Below, in pieces: positions 6,348 through 15,427 of a DNA stretch of 45,310 bases. The notes under the pieces are model-generated. The model saw only the letters and a list, made by a program, of their open reading frames with translations. It did not search any database and had not been told where the DNA came from. The DNA is from ATZT02 sp964655115 (GTDB lineage: Bacteria > Actinomycetota > Actinomycetes > S36-B12 > UBA5976): positions 1 to 45,310 of the forward strand of contig CAZZKM010000007.1 of NCBI GenBank assembly GCA_964655115.1. The letters are read 5' to 3'. A program made the translations under genes and the position numbers. How positions within the stretch are numbered: the stretch's first letter is position 1; each line of letters begins with the position of its first letter.

Positions 6348-8495
6348 TTAAGGAGTAGGAACTGGCGCAGGAACAGCAGGGGGAATGAAAGTTGGTGCAA
6401 TTCCCTTATCAACAAGTTGCCAAGATGGTTGTAGTTCCAATGAAGTAGCTGGTGATCCAGCAAGAGCTCCTAGCATTGCTTCTTTCCAAATTGGTCCAGG
6501 TAAGGAACTTCCAAAAACTTGTTTATATTTTTTTCCATTAATAGTTATGTTTTTCATTGGATATTTGTAACCTCCACGAGGATCTCCCACCCAAACTGCA
6601 GCAGAAATATCAGGAGTAAATCCAACAAACCAAACTGCAGCAGAATCATTTGTTGTTCCAGTTTTTCCACCAGCTGGTCTTCCCAAACTCATTCTGGCAC
6701 CCGTTCTTCCTTCGATTGATCCATCAATAACATTGGTCAACATTAAAGCTGCAGTATCTGCAGTGCCAGGATCTACTACCGAACTACAAACAATTTTTGA
6801 TAAGGGAATTTCTTCTTGATCTCTTGTCACAATTTGTGAAATAACTTTTGTTGGGCAATGTGTTCCATGATTTGCAAAAACTGAAACTGCTGAAGCCATC
6901 ATTAATGGAGTTACAGGTGCTGTACCTAATGTAAAAGAGGGAACTCTTTCTAAAGGTTGACCTTTACCAGTTCTTACTCCAAGTCTTTCTGCAATTTCTG
7001 CTGGTCTGCATAAACCAGTTAATTCTTCTAAACCAACAAAGTATGTGTTAACGGAATAAGCCAAACCTTGATTCATATCAAAAATTCCACTTCGAGTGGA
7101 GTTATTAACTGTGTAAGGTTCAAAAGCTGGAGCACCTTCTTCACAAGCTGTGAAATTAGAAAAAGTTTTTGGAGTATTTGAATCTAAAACAGTTCCTGGT
7201 CCATAACCTTGTTCAAGTGCTGCTAACAAAGTAAAAACTTTAAATGTAGAACCAGCTTGCATTCCTGCTGTTCCACCATGTTGCGCATCAACGTTGTAGT
7301 TATAAGTGGTGTTTCCTAAACCATCTGTGCCCCAAGTTCTATTTTGGGCCATGGCAATTACTTCACCAGTTTTTGAATTCACCATTGAAATTGCTGCAGC
7401 TTTTTGACTTGGATCATCTCTTGGAATGTATTTATCAACTGCTAATTGAGCAGCTTCTTGAGCTTTTAAATCAAGAGTAGTAGTGATTGTTGCACCTGAT
7501 TCTCGTAAGAAAGTATCTCTATCTTCTTGAGATTCTCCAAATGAAGGATCATTTCTAATTATTTGCACAACATAATCACAGAAATATGGAGCAATAGAAC
7601 CTGTGCAACCATTTCTAATTGGGGTTGGATTCAAATAAGTTTTTACAGATATCTTTTTTAATTTTTCTGCTTCACGACTATCAAGAAATCCGTTTGAAAC
7701 CATGCGATCTAAAACTTGATTTCTTCTATTTTCATTTCGCGCAGGATTTCTAATCGGATCAAAACCAGTTGGTTGTTGGACGATTCCTGCAATAGTTGCT
7801 GCTTCTATTACTGTTAAATCTTTTGCTGATTTTGAAAAATATCTTTTTGCTGCAGCTTCCACACCGTGGGCCCCTGCGCCAAAATATGCAATATTTAAAT
7901 AACCCGCCAATATTTCGTCTTTGGTATTAATTCTTTCTAAAGCTAGGGCATAGCGCATTTCACGTAATTTTCGAGAAATAGTTTTTTCTTTAGCAGCAGT
8001 TGCTTCTTCAGGAGTTTTCGCAGATAAAACTAATGTATTTTTTACATATTGTTGGGTTAAGGTTGATCCACCTTGGACAACTCCACCACTTATTTGGTTT
8101 GTGACATAAGCTCTTATAGTTCCGCGTAAATCAATTCCATTGTGATCAAAAAATCTTGCATCTTCAATTGAAATAATCGCATCTTGCATCGGTTTTGAAA
8201 TTTGATCAATTGATACTTCAACTCTGTTTTGTTGATAAAGATCAGCAATCGGTGTTCCATCAGAAGCTAAAATTCTGGTGCTCTCAGGAAGAGGAAGAGT
8301 TTGTAAATTCAATGGCAAAGTATCAGCTGCCGCATTTGCTTCTTTAATTGTTTGAGATGCAATAGCTAAAGTTGGAAAACCACCAATAAATAGTATGAGT
8401 CCAAGAAAAAGTGTGGAAATTGCTAAAAGTTGACCTATGCTTGAAAAATTCTTCGGTTTCTTACGCCAAAAATTCCCGTATAATTTATTCATCAT
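6348..8495 (-). CDS. Class A penicillin-binding protein (bifunctional transglycosylase/transpeptidase)
   Basis: About 715 residues with a short basic N-terminus and one membrane anchor (LAISTLFLGLILFIGGFP). The glycosyltransferase domain shows EDARFFDHNGID, GGSTLTQQYVKN and KDEILAGYLNIAYFGAGA. The transpeptidase domain shows the active-site Ser in AGSTFKVFT, the SVN motif and GKTGTTND. It ends with a Pro-rich tail. It polymerises and cross-links peptidoglycan outside the membrane. The frame is open to 8591, but a -35/-10 pair (TCGACT, 17 bases, TACAAT) lies across 8534-8506, so translation most likely starts at one of the two ATGs at 8495/8492. Divergent from DUF4177-RidA, a conserved actinobacterial arrangement. 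Confidence 0.9.
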   Translation of the reverse strand: MMNKLYGNFWRKKPKNFSSIGQLLAISTLFLGLILFIGGFPTLAIASQTIKEANAAADTLPLNLQTLPLPESTRILASDGTPIADLYQQNRVEVSIDQISKPMQDAIISIEDARFFDHNGIDLRGTIRAYVTNQISGGVVQGGSTLTQQYVKNTLVLSAKTPEEATAAKEKTISRKLREMRYALALERINTKDEILAGYLNIAYFGAGAHGVEAAAKRYFSKSAKDLTVIEAATIAGIVQQPTGFDPIRNPARNENRRNQVLDRMVSNGFLDSREAEKLKKISVKTYLNPTPIRNGCTGSIAPYFCDYVVQIIRNDPSFGESQEDRDTFLRESGATITTTLDLKAQEAAQLAVDKYIPRDDPSQKAAAISMVNSKTGEVIAMAQNRTWGTDGLGNTTYNYNVDAQHGGTAGMQAGSTFKVFTLLAALEQGYGPGTVLDSNTPKTFSNFTACEEGAPAFEPYTVNNSTRSGIFDMNQGLAYSVNTYFVGLEELTGLCRPAEIAERLGVRTGKGQPLERVPSFTLGTAPVTPLMMASAVSVFANHGTHCPTKVISQIVTRDQEEIPLSKIVCSSVVDPGTADTAALMLTNVIDGSIEGRTGARMSLGRPAGGKTGTTNDSAAVWFVGFTPDISAAVWVGDPRGGYKYPMKNITINGKKYKQVFGSSLPGPIWKEAMLGALAGSPATSLELQPSWQLVDKGIAPTFIPPAVPAPVPTP

Positions 8496-8505
8496 TTCTA
8501 ATTTC

Positions 8506-8534
8506 ATTGTAACTAGAGCAGAAGGTAGAGTCGA
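8506..8534 (-). promoter_or_regulatory. Candidate promoter of the penicillin-binding protein gene
   Basis: On the minus strand TCGACT (8534-8529) and TACAAT (8511-8506) are separated by exactly 17 bases. Transcription would begin very close to the ATG at 8495. The same bases carry the -10 of the divergent DUF4177 gene, so the two promoters overlap. Confidence 0.55.
8526..8531 (+). promoter_or_regulatory. -10 element of a probable leaderless promoter for DUF4177
   Basis: TAGAGT ends 6 bases before the ATG at 8538. No ribosome-binding site fits this start, so transcript and translation start probably coincide. The -35 region (TTCATT at 8503-8508, 17-base spacer) is weak. Confidence 0.45.
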
Positions 8535-8537
8535 CTT

Positions 8538-8696
8538 ATGACCAAATGGGAATACGTCACCGTTCCAGTATTGGTGCACGCAACCAAGCAAATATTAGAT
8601 AACTGGGGCAGTGAAGGCTGGGAATTAGTTCAAATAGTGCCTGGTTTGAATCCAGAAAATCTAGTGGCATATTTCAAAAGACCGATAGGACAATAA
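8538..8696 (+). CDS. DUF4177 family protein (52 aa)
   Basis: A 52-residue gene starting at ATG 8538 with a WEYVTVPVL start and GWELVQIVPG core, the signature of the DUF4177 family: a small two-stranded protein often found next to RidA in Actinobacteria. It ends directly against the GTG start of the RidA gene (zero spacing), so the two are coupled. Its biochemical function is unknown. Gene identity is supported by the family motif and conserved neighbourhood (PBP, DUF4177, RidA). Confidence 0.8.
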   Translation: MTKWEYVTVPVLVHATKQILDNWGSEGWELVQIVPGLNPENLVAYFKRPIGQ

Positions 8697-9155
8697 GTGG
8701 GAAACATAGAAAATAAAATCAAAGAATTAGGTTTACAACTTCCAGAACCACCAAAACCCTTAGCTGCTTATATTCCCGCAAAACAAGTTGGCAACTTAGT
8801 TTTTACAGCAGGCCAACTTCCAATGGTCAATGGAGAAATAATTCTCAAAGGTTTACTTGGTCAAGATGTGGAAATTGATCCTGCATATAACGCTGCAAAA
8901 ATTTGTACTCTAAATGCACTTTCAGCAATTAAAGGTGTGATTGGTGATTTAGACAAAATCAAACAAGTTGTAAGAGTTGTTGGTTATGTAGCAAGTGTTC
9001 CAACATTTACGCAACAACCTGCTGTGGTAAATGGCTCAAGTGAATTGTTATTAGAAATTTTTGGAGAAAACGGGAAACATGCAAGATCAGCTGTTGGTAT
9101 GGCTGTTCTGCCATTAAATGCTGCAGTTGAAATTGAATTAACTGTAGAAGTTTAA
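8697..9155 (+). CDS. RidA family (YjgF/UK114) protein
   Basis: 152 residues, slightly longer than the classic 130, as in the actinobacterial RidA subgroup that follows DUF4177. Features: VFTAGQLPMVNG, the central AAKICTLNALSAI helix, and the VGYVASVPTFTQQP segment. Canonical RidA hydrolyses reactive enamines/imines made by PLP enzymes using an Arg near residue 105; here the corresponding region reads QQPAVVNGSSELLLEIFG and GKHARSAVGMAVLPLNAAVEIE, where ARSAVG holds the Arg. Whether it is an imine deaminase or another RidA subtype is uncertain. GTG start abuts the DUF4177 stop. Confidence 0.85.
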   Translation: MGNIENKIKELGLQLPEPPKPLAAYIPAKQVGNLVFTAGQLPMVNGEIILKGLLGQDVEIDPAYNAAKICTLNALSAIKGVIGDLDKIKQVVRVVGYVASVPTFTQQPAVVNGSSELLLEIFGENGKHARSAVGMAVLPLNAAVEIELTVEV

Positions 9156-9158
9156 TTA

Positions 9159-9662
9159 ATGAAAAATAAAAAAATTTTTTTTCCAAAATTAATTATCACC
9201 GATTTTGATGGTTGTTTAACAGATGATCGTGTTTGGTTAAACGAACATGGAGAAGAATTTGTTGCCGCGAATCGAAAAGATGGTTTAGGAATAAAACGAG
9301 TTAAAAAACTTGGGATTGAAGTAATCATTGCAAGTACAGAAGTCAACAAAGTTGTATCAGCTCGCGGTAAAAAACATAACTTGGAAGTACTGCAAGGATT
9401 AGAAGACAAAAAGGTAGCTTTAGATACTTATCTTGAAAAAAGAAATATTAAATGGAAAGAAGTTTGGTATATCGGAAATGAAGTTAACGATTTAGAAGCA
9501 CTTGAAAGCGCTGGTTTCTCAGTCTGCCCAAGTGATGCAGTTGCAAAAATTAAAAAAATATCTAATTTGGTTTTAAAAACCAAGGGAGGATATGGAATAT
9601 TTTCTGAAATTGCAAATATTTTAGAAAAAATGGTTTCAAATAAAAAAACAGGCAAAAAATAA
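9159..9662 (+). CDS. KdsC-like HAD phosphatase
   Basis: 167-residue HAD-superfamily protein of the KdsC/NeuC-phosphatase type (no cap domain). Motif I is TDFDGCLTDD with nucleophile Asp15 and acid Asp17; motif II is IIASTEVN; motif III Lys is in DKKVALDTYL; motif IV is IGNEVNDLEAL. Family members dephosphorylate 3-deoxy-octulosonate or acylneuraminate 9-phosphates. No other Kdo or sialic acid gene is in the window and a Gram-positive host would not make Kdo, so an acylneuraminate or related sugar is more likely, or a diverged role. Sits three bases after ridA and two before moeA, so it is probably co-transcribed. Confidence 0.8.
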   Translation: MKNKKIFFPKLIITDFDGCLTDDRVWLNEHGEEFVAANRKDGLGIKRVKKLGIEVIIASTEVNKVVSARGKKHNLEVLQGLEDKKVALDTYLEKRNIKWKEVWYIGNEVNDLEALESAGFSVCPSDAVAKIKKISNLVLKTKGGYGIFSEIANILEKMVSNKKTGKK

Positions 9663-9664
9663 TT

Positions 9665-10834
9665 TTGAATAATCTAGTAGAGCCCGATTGGTATTTAGCA
9701 AGACAAAAATCTTTTGAAGTTGCAAACCAATTAGATTCGGTTTATTTACCGCTAATTGAATGCCTCAATAAAACTTTGGCAAGTAATTTAACTTCTCTTC
9801 ATCCGCTTCCACCATTCGATACTTCAATGATGGATGGTTTTGCAGTTACAGGAAATGGACCATGGCAAGAAATTGGAAAAATTCTTGCCGGAGGAAAAGA
9901 TATTTCAATAAGTGATGGGCAATGTGTGGCGATTGCAACTGGAGCAAAAGTTCCAGAAAATACTTTTGCTGTCGTAAGACATGAACATGCTGAAGTCATG
10001 AATAATTTAGTTAAATTAAAAGATGGTTTTAGTTTAAAACAAAACCAAGATATTAGAAAAACTGGAGAAGAAGCTCAAACTGGAATTGAAGTACTAAAAA
10101 AATCAACAGCAATAAATCCAGCAGTTTTAGGACTTGCTGCATCATGTGGGCATGATGAATTAAATGTAATAAAAAATCCAAAAATTGATGTCTTAGTTTT
10201 GGGGGATGAATTATTAGATGAAGGATTACCAAAGGATGGAAAAATTAGAGATTCTTTATCAATGCAAATTCCAGGGTGGATATTGAATTCAAATGCTGAA
10301 GTAGGAGCACTTAAAAGAGTTTCAGACAATTTAGAGGAAACAAAAAAAGCAATTTTTGAAAGTGATGCAGACATAATTTTGACAACTGGAGGAACCGCTA
10401 AAGGTCCAGTTGATCACATTCATCCTGCAGTAAATGAACTAAATGGTGAACTCGTAATTGATGAAGTAAAGGTAAGACCAGGACATCCCATGTTGTTAGC
10501 AAAATTAAAAACTAATCAATTCTTAGTAGGCCTTCCTGGAAATCCATTAGCTGCGTGTGTGGCATTTGTTTCATTAGCTTTGCCGGTAATTAGAAAAATG
10601 CAAGGAAGAAATTTAGAAAAATTAGAGCAAGTAGTGGTTAATAAAGATGTGCCAGCACCAGATCATGAACACAGACTTTTCCCGGTATTTATTGAAAATA
10701 ATGAAGCAACACCAGTTGAGCATTGGGGCTCTGCCATGTTAAGAGGAGTTGCTCAAAGTAATGCATTTGTCATAGTTCCACCAAAAGGAGCTTTAAAAGG
10801 AACTAAATTAGATTATTTAAAAACACCTTGGTAA
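9665..10834 (+). CDS. moeA: MoeA, molybdopterin molybdotransferase
   Basis: 389 residues, normal length. Inserts molybdate into adenylylated molybdopterin. Motifs: HPLPPFDTSMMDGFAV near residue 45, TGEEAQTG, the molybdopterin-binding TTGGTAKGPVDH, KVRPGHPML and GLPGNPLAACV. The TTG at 9665 starts two bases after the upstream stop. It is split from the other Moco genes by the PBP to HAD block, and runs convergently into fdsD with no intergenic bases. Confidence 0.92.
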   Translation: MNNLVEPDWYLARQKSFEVANQLDSVYLPLIECLNKTLASNLTSLHPLPPFDTSMMDGFAVTGNGPWQEIGKILAGGKDISISDGQCVAIATGAKVPENTFAVVRHEHAEVMNNLVKLKDGFSLKQNQDIRKTGEEAQTGIEVLKKSTAINPAVLGLAASCGHDELNVIKNPKIDVLVLGDELLDEGLPKDGKIRDSLSMQIPGWILNSNAEVGALKRVSDNLEETKKAIFESDADIILTTGGTAKGPVDHIHPAVNELNGELVIDEVKVRPGHPMLLAKLKTNQFLVGLPGNPLAACVAFVSLALPVIRKMQGRNLEKLEQVVVNKDVPAPDHEHRLFPVFIENNEATPVEHWGSAMLRGVAQSNAFVIVPPKGALKGTKLDYLKTPW

Positions 10835-11041
10835 TCATTTAGTTTTTAAAATTTTAACTGCATCAACTAATTCTTGCGAAAATTCTGATTTATTGTTTTC
10901 TAAATATTGAAAAAATTCTTCTCTCATCTTTGGAGTCCAAAAACTCTTTAAATGACTTGCTATTTTTTCTGCCCTATTTTCTTCTCCAGGCATATTTAAA
11001 GAAATTTGTTTGCCCATGCGAATTAAAGAAGAAAGTTCCAT
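10835..11041 (-). CDS. fdsD: FdsD, delta subunit of NAD-dependent formate dehydrogenase
   Basis: 68 residues with the FdsD pattern: LIRMGKQISLNMP, then KIASHLKSFWTPKMREEFFQYL. FdsD is a small non-cofactor subunit found at the end of fdsGBACD-type operons and is needed for a full complex in some bacteria. It lies 13 bases after the fdsA stop on the same strand and its stop abuts the convergent moeA stop. The HxxxFWxPxM motif makes this assignment solid despite the small size. Confidence 0.85.
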   Translation of the reverse strand: MELSSLIRMGKQISLNMPGEENRAEKIASHLKSFWTPKMREEFFQYLENNKSEFSQELVDAVKILKTK

Positions 11042-11054
11042 TTAAATTTTTTTC

Positions 11055-13865
11055 TTATTTACTAACCATGTCATCAGAATTAACAAGTAAAGATTCTGGG
11101 CCACGTAAACTTGGTCGGCATTCAACTGCAGTTACTTTATATTCTGGACAATTTGTTGCCCAGTCTGAAAATTCTGTAGTAATAACGTTTGCTCCACTTA
11201 CTGGATAATGAAATGTTGTATAGACAACCCCTGCTGGAACTCGATCTGAAATTTTTGCTCTTAAAACTGTTTCTCCAACTCGACTTTGCAGATGAACCCA
11301 TGAATCATCTTTAATGCCGCGAGATTGAGCATCTGCTTCATGAATTTCTAAAACATCCTCTGGATACCAAGCAACATTTGCTGTTCTTCTAGTTTGAGCA
11401 CCCACGTTATATTGCGAAAGAATTCTTCCTGTTGTTAATAGGAGTGGGAATTTTCTATTTGTTTTTTCTTCAGTTGGCACATAAGGAGTTTCTACAAAGT
11501 TTCCTTTACCGCGTACAAATTGATCCACGTGCATGATTGGAGTTCCTAGAGGTGCTTTTTCATTACATGGCCATTGCACCGAACCGACTTCATCAAGAAG
11601 TGCAAAACTTACACCTGCAAATGTTGGAGTTAGTTTGGCAATTTCATCCATAATCTGAGCAGCATTTTCATAATCCATTTCATAACCCATAGCTTTTGCT
11701 AAATCACAAGTTGCTTGCCATTCTGATTTGCCAGTTTTACTTGCAATAACAGGTCTTACTCTGTTAATTCTTCTTTCAGCATTAGTGAAAGTTCCATCTT
11801 TTTCTAAGAATGATGTTCCTGGTAAAAATACGTGAGCAAATTGTGCGGTTTCATTTATGAATAAATCTTGGACTATAACCATTTCCATGGAAGCTAAAGC
11901 TTCTTTTACGTGTTTAACATTTGGATCAGATTGGGCAATATCTTCTCCTTGAATATAAATTCCTTTAAATTCTCCAGCAATTGCTGCATCTAACATGTTT
12001 GGAATTCTTAAACCAGGTTCTGATTGCATTGGCGCATTCCACATTGATTCAAATAATTCTTTAACTGAATCGTCTCCTACATGTCTATAACCTGAATATT
12101 CATGTGGGAAAGATCCCATGTCACAAGAACCTTGCACATTGTTTTGTCCACGAAGTGGATTTACTCCCACTCCTTCTCTACCAATATTTCCTGTTGCCAT
12201 TGCAAGATTTGCCATTCCCATAACCATGGTTGAACCTTGTGAATGTTCTGTAACACCTAAACCGTAATAAATTGCAGAATTTTTTGCTGTTGCATAAAGT
12301 CTTGCTGCATTTCTTATTTCTTCTGCATTTACACCAGAAATTGTTTCTACAACTTCAGGTGAATTTTCAGGTAGAGCAATAAATTCTTTCCAGGCTTCAA
12401 ATGCTTCTAAATCACAACGTTCTTTTACAAATTCTTCATCAAGTAATTTTTCAGTTACTACAACATGAGCTAAAGCATTTATTACTGCAACATTTGTTCC
12501 AGGTAGAAGTTGTAAATGATGTTTTGCTTCAACGTGAGGATTTTTAACGGTTTCTGTTTCTCTTGGATCTAAAACTATTAATTGAGCACCTTGTCTTAAT
12601 CTTCTTTTCATTCTGGATGCAAATACTGGGTGAGCAGCAAATGGATTTGCACCAATGACCATGATTACATCTGCTTTTGCAACGGATTTGAAATCTTGAG
12701 TTCCAGCAGAAGTTCCAAAAGTTTGTTTTAAGCCATAACCTGTGGGGGAATGGCACACTCTGGCGCAAGTATCAACATTGTTGTTGCCAAAGGCTGTTCT
12801 AATCATTTTTTGCACCACGAATACTTCTTCATTCGTACAACGTGATGAAGTTATGCCACCAATTGATTGTTTGCCATATTTTTGTTGAACGTTTTTTAAT
12901 CCAGTTGAGGCAAAATTAATTGCTTCTTCCCATGAAACTTCTTGCCAAGGATCAGTGATTTTTTGTCTGATCATTGGTTTGGTTTTTCTATCAGGATGAG
13001 TTGCATAACCCCAAGCAAAGCGACCTTTAACGCAACTATGTCCTTCGTTAGCACCACCATCTTTATAAGGAACCATTCTGACTAATTCATCACCACGAAG
13101 TTCAGCTTTAAAGGAACAACCAACTCCGCAATAAGCACAAGTTGTTAAAACAGTTCTAGTTGGCATTCCTAAATCAATAACATTTTTTTCTTCCAAGGTG
13201 GCAGTTGGACAAGCTTGCACGCATGCACCGCAAGAAACACATTCACTACTCATAAAGTCTGTGCCACCAGCTGAAACTCGGGAATTAAATCCGCGACCTT
13301 GAATTGTTAAGGCAAGAGTTCCTTGAATTTCATCACATGCTCTTACACATCTATTACAAACTATGCATTTACTTGAATCATAAGAAAAATATGGATTAGA
13401 AGAATCTGTTTCTTCATGTAAATGATTATTTCCTTCGAAACCGTAACGAACATCTCTTAAACCAACAACTCCTGCCATGTCTTGTAATTCGCAATCACCG
13501 TTTGCTGGACATGTTAAACAATCAAGTGGATGATCTGAAATATAAAGTTCCATAACTCCACGACGTAATCTTTCAACTTTTGGAGTTTGAGTTTTAACCA
13601 CCATGCCTTGCTCGCAAGGAGTTGTACAAGATGCAGGTGTTCCTTTTTTGCCATCAATCTCAACTAAACACATACGACAAGAACCAAAAGCATTTAAAGA
13701 ATCTGTTGCACAAAGTTTTGGAACTTGAATTCCAGCTTCTGCAGCTGCTCTCATGACCGAAGTTCCAGCAGGTACTTCTACGTCAATGCCATCAATTTTT
13801 ACTTTGACACTTTGATCATTAGAAACAGCGGGTGTTCCATAATCTGGTTCTCTAAGAATTGTCAT
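11055..13865 (-). CDS. fdsA: FdsA, catalytic molybdenum subunit of NAD-dependent formate dehydrogenase
   Basis: 936 residues. Order: N-terminal [2Fe-2S] domain (FGSCRMCLVEIDG), the His-Cys3 cluster site (DHPLDCLTCPANGDC), two [4Fe-4S] ferredoxin motifs (CIVCNRCVRACDE and CVSCGACVQACPT), then the bis-MGD domain beginning with a cluster motif CAYCGVGC. The Mo ligand is Cys, not selenocysteine (DTCARVCHSPTGYG, with the catalytic His next to it). It oxidises formate to CO2. The frame is open to 13973, inside fdsB, but ATG 13865 gives the conserved start and an 8-base gap. Absence of an export signal implies a cytoplasmic enzyme. Confidence 0.95.
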   Translation of the reverse strand: MTILREPDYGTPAVSNDQSVKVKIDGIDVEVPAGTSVMRAAAEAGIQVPKLCATDSLNAFGSCRMCLVEIDGKKGTPASCTTPCEQGMVVKTQTPKVERLRRGVMELYISDHPLDCLTCPANGDCELQDMAGVVGLRDVRYGFEGNNHLHEETDSSNPYFSYDSSKCIVCNRCVRACDEIQGTLALTIQGRGFNSRVSAGGTDFMSSECVSCGACVQACPTATLEEKNVIDLGMPTRTVLTTCAYCGVGCSFKAELRGDELVRMVPYKDGGANEGHSCVKGRFAWGYATHPDRKTKPMIRQKITDPWQEVSWEEAINFASTGLKNVQQKYGKQSIGGITSSRCTNEEVFVVQKMIRTAFGNNNVDTCARVCHSPTGYGLKQTFGTSAGTQDFKSVAKADVIMVIGANPFAAHPVFASRMKRRLRQGAQLIVLDPRETETVKNPHVEAKHHLQLLPGTNVAVINALAHVVVTEKLLDEEFVKERCDLEAFEAWKEFIALPENSPEVVETISGVNAEEIRNAARLYATAKNSAIYYGLGVTEHSQGSTMVMGMANLAMATGNIGREGVGVNPLRGQNNVQGSCDMGSFPHEYSGYRHVGDDSVKELFESMWNAPMQSEPGLRIPNMLDAAIAGEFKGIYIQGEDIAQSDPNVKHVKEALASMEMVIVQDLFINETAQFAHVFLPGTSFLEKDGTFTNAERRINRVRPVIASKTGKSEWQATCDLAKAMGYEMDYENAAQIMDEIAKLTPTFAGVSFALLDEVGSVQWPCNEKAPLGTPIMHVDQFVRGKGNFVETPYVPTEEKTNRKFPLLLTTGRILSQYNVGAQTRRTANVAWYPEDVLEIHEADAQSRGIKDDSWVHLQSRVGETVLRAKISDRVPAGVVYTTFHYPVSGANVITTEFSDWATNCPEYKVTAVECRPSLRGPESLLVNSDDMVSK

Positions 13866-13873
13866 ATCTATAT

Positions 13874-15427
13874 CTATTGTGCTGTAACTGGAGCAGAAAT
13901 TAAAGAGAAGTCTTCGGGAAAGTTTTCTAACGCGCTTCGTACCGGAAGCGGTGTTAGGCCTCCCATGGCACAAAGTGAGCCTTCAGTCATGACATCTAGT
14001 AGATCAAGAAGTAGATGAACATTGGCGGCTTTGTTTTCACCTTTCACAATTTTGTCTATTACTTCAACTCCTCTAGTTGATCCAATTCGACAAGGGGTGC
14101 ATTTTCCGCAAGATTCTTCAGCACAAAATTCCATTGCAAATCTTGCTTGTTCTGACATGTCAACTGTTTCATCAAAAACAACTACGCCACCATGACCTAA
14201 CATTCCACCAGCTAAAGCTAGAGATTCATAATCCATCGAAGTATTAAATTTATTTTCTGGTAAATATGCTCCAAGTGGTCCACCAACTTGAACAGCTTTA
14301 ATTTTTTTACCAGTTAAAGTGCCGCCACCAAATTTATTTATTAAATCATTCAAAGAAATTCCAAATGAGGTTTCAAATATGCCACCATGTTTAATGTTTC
14401 CTGCTAATTGAAAAACTTGAGTGCCTTTTGATTTTTCTGTTCCTAAAGATTTATAAAAACTTGCACCTTTTGCTAAAACCATTGGCACACTTGCCAAAGT
14501 TAAAACGTTATTAATAATTGTGGGTTTTCCAAATAAACCTTCAATTGCTGGAAGTGGTGGTTTTGCTCTAACTACGCCACGTTTTCCTTCTAAACTTTCA
14601 AGCATTGCAGTTTCTTCACCACAAACATAAGAACCTGCACCACTTCTTACTTCAATTTGAAATTCTTTATTACTTCCTAAAATATTTTTTCCTAATAAAC
14701 CAAATTTATTAGCTTCAATTATTGCTTTATTCATAGTTTTAATTGCTGCAGGATATTCAGAACGAATATAAATAAATCCTTTTGTTGCACCAACTGCAAT
14801 TGCAGCAATGGTCATGCCTTCAATAAGAGTGAAAGGATCTCCTTCCATAAGCATTCGATCTGCAAATGTTCCTGAATCTCCTTCATCGGCATTACAGCAA
14901 ACATATTTTTGATCACTTTGAGTATTTAAAACGGTTTTCCATTTAATTCCTGCAGGAAAACCTGCACCACCTCTACCTCTAAGCCCTGATTCGGTTACTT
15001 CATTAACTATTTGGGAATCGATTAATTTTAAAGCATTTTTTAAGCCAATAAGCCCGCCATGATTTTCATAATCTTTAATATTTACTGGATCAATTATGCC
15101 AACTCTTTGAAAAGTAACTCTAGTTTGATTTTTTAGCCACTCATGATTTTCAACTTCACCAATTGAATTAGGGTGATTTTTATTTGTTAAGAAATTTGTT
15201 TCAAATAGTTCTTTAACTTTATTTTCATCTAAATTTGCATATCCATATCGCACATTATCTATTTCAACTTCTACTAATGGTTCAAGCCAAAGCATTCCTC
15301 TAGAACCATTTCGAACAATTTCAATTTCTAAATTTTTAGATTTAGCTTGATTTTGAATTTCTTGCGCAACTTCATTTGCTCCAACTGAACATGCAGCATC
15401 ATCGATTGGCACAAAGACTTTAATCAT
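13874..15427 (-). CDS. fdsB: FdsB, NADH-binding beta subunit of formate dehydrogenase
   Basis: 517 residues, NuoF-like. The N-terminal 110 or so residues form a thioredoxin-like [2Fe-2S] domain remnant; then FMN/NAD-binding motifs GLRGRGGAGFPAG and CCNADEGDSGTF, and the C-terminal [4Fe-4S] motif ESCGKCTPCRIG. It passes electrons from FdsA clusters to NAD+. Its ATG starts immediately after the lhgO stop with no gap, so it is translated from a message that also carries lhgO. The N-terminal cysteines of a typical thioredoxin-like cluster domain are not evident here; the [2Fe-2S] centre of this module may rest on FdsG alone. Confidence 0.93.
   Translation of the reverse strand: MIKVFVPIDDAACSVGANEVAQEIQNQAKSKNLEIEIVRNGSRGMLWLEPLVEVEIDNVRYGYANLDENKVKELFETNFLTNKNHPNSIGEVENHEWLKNQTRVTFQRVGIIDPVNIKDYENHGGLIGLKNALKLIDSQIVNEVTESGLRGRGGAGFPAGIKWKTVLNTQSDQKYVCCNADEGDSGTFADRMLMEGDPFTLIEGMTIAAIAVGATKGFIYIRSEYPAAIKTMNKAIIEANKFGLLGKNILGSNKEFQIEVRSGAGSYVCGEETAMLESLEGKRGVVRAKPPLPAIEGLFGKPTIINNVLTLASVPMVLAKGASFYKSLGTEKSKGTQVFQLAGNIKHGGIFETSFGISLNDLINKFGGGTLTGKKIKAVQVGGPLGAYLPENKFNTSMDYESLALAGGMLGHGGVVVFDETVDMSEQARFAMEFCAEESCGKCTPCRIGSTRGVEVIDKIVKGENKAANVHLLLDLLDVMTEGSLCAMGGLTPLPVRSALENFPEDFSLISAPVTAQ

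Noticed and set aside
8495..8591. N-terminal extension of the penicillin-binding protein
   Set aside because: It runs through the divergent DUF4177 gene and the -35/-10 pair at 8534-8506, and adds non-conserved sequence before the basic anchor. The ATGs at 8495/8492 are better.
11055..13865. Selenocysteine formate dehydrogenase
   Set aside because: The Mo-ligand codon encodes Cys in DTCARVCH, and no in-frame TGA or SECIS-like context is present.
13866..13973. 36-residue upstream extension of FdsA
   Set aside because: It lies inside the end of fdsB, has no family similarity, and ATG 13865 gives the normal start with an 8-base gap.
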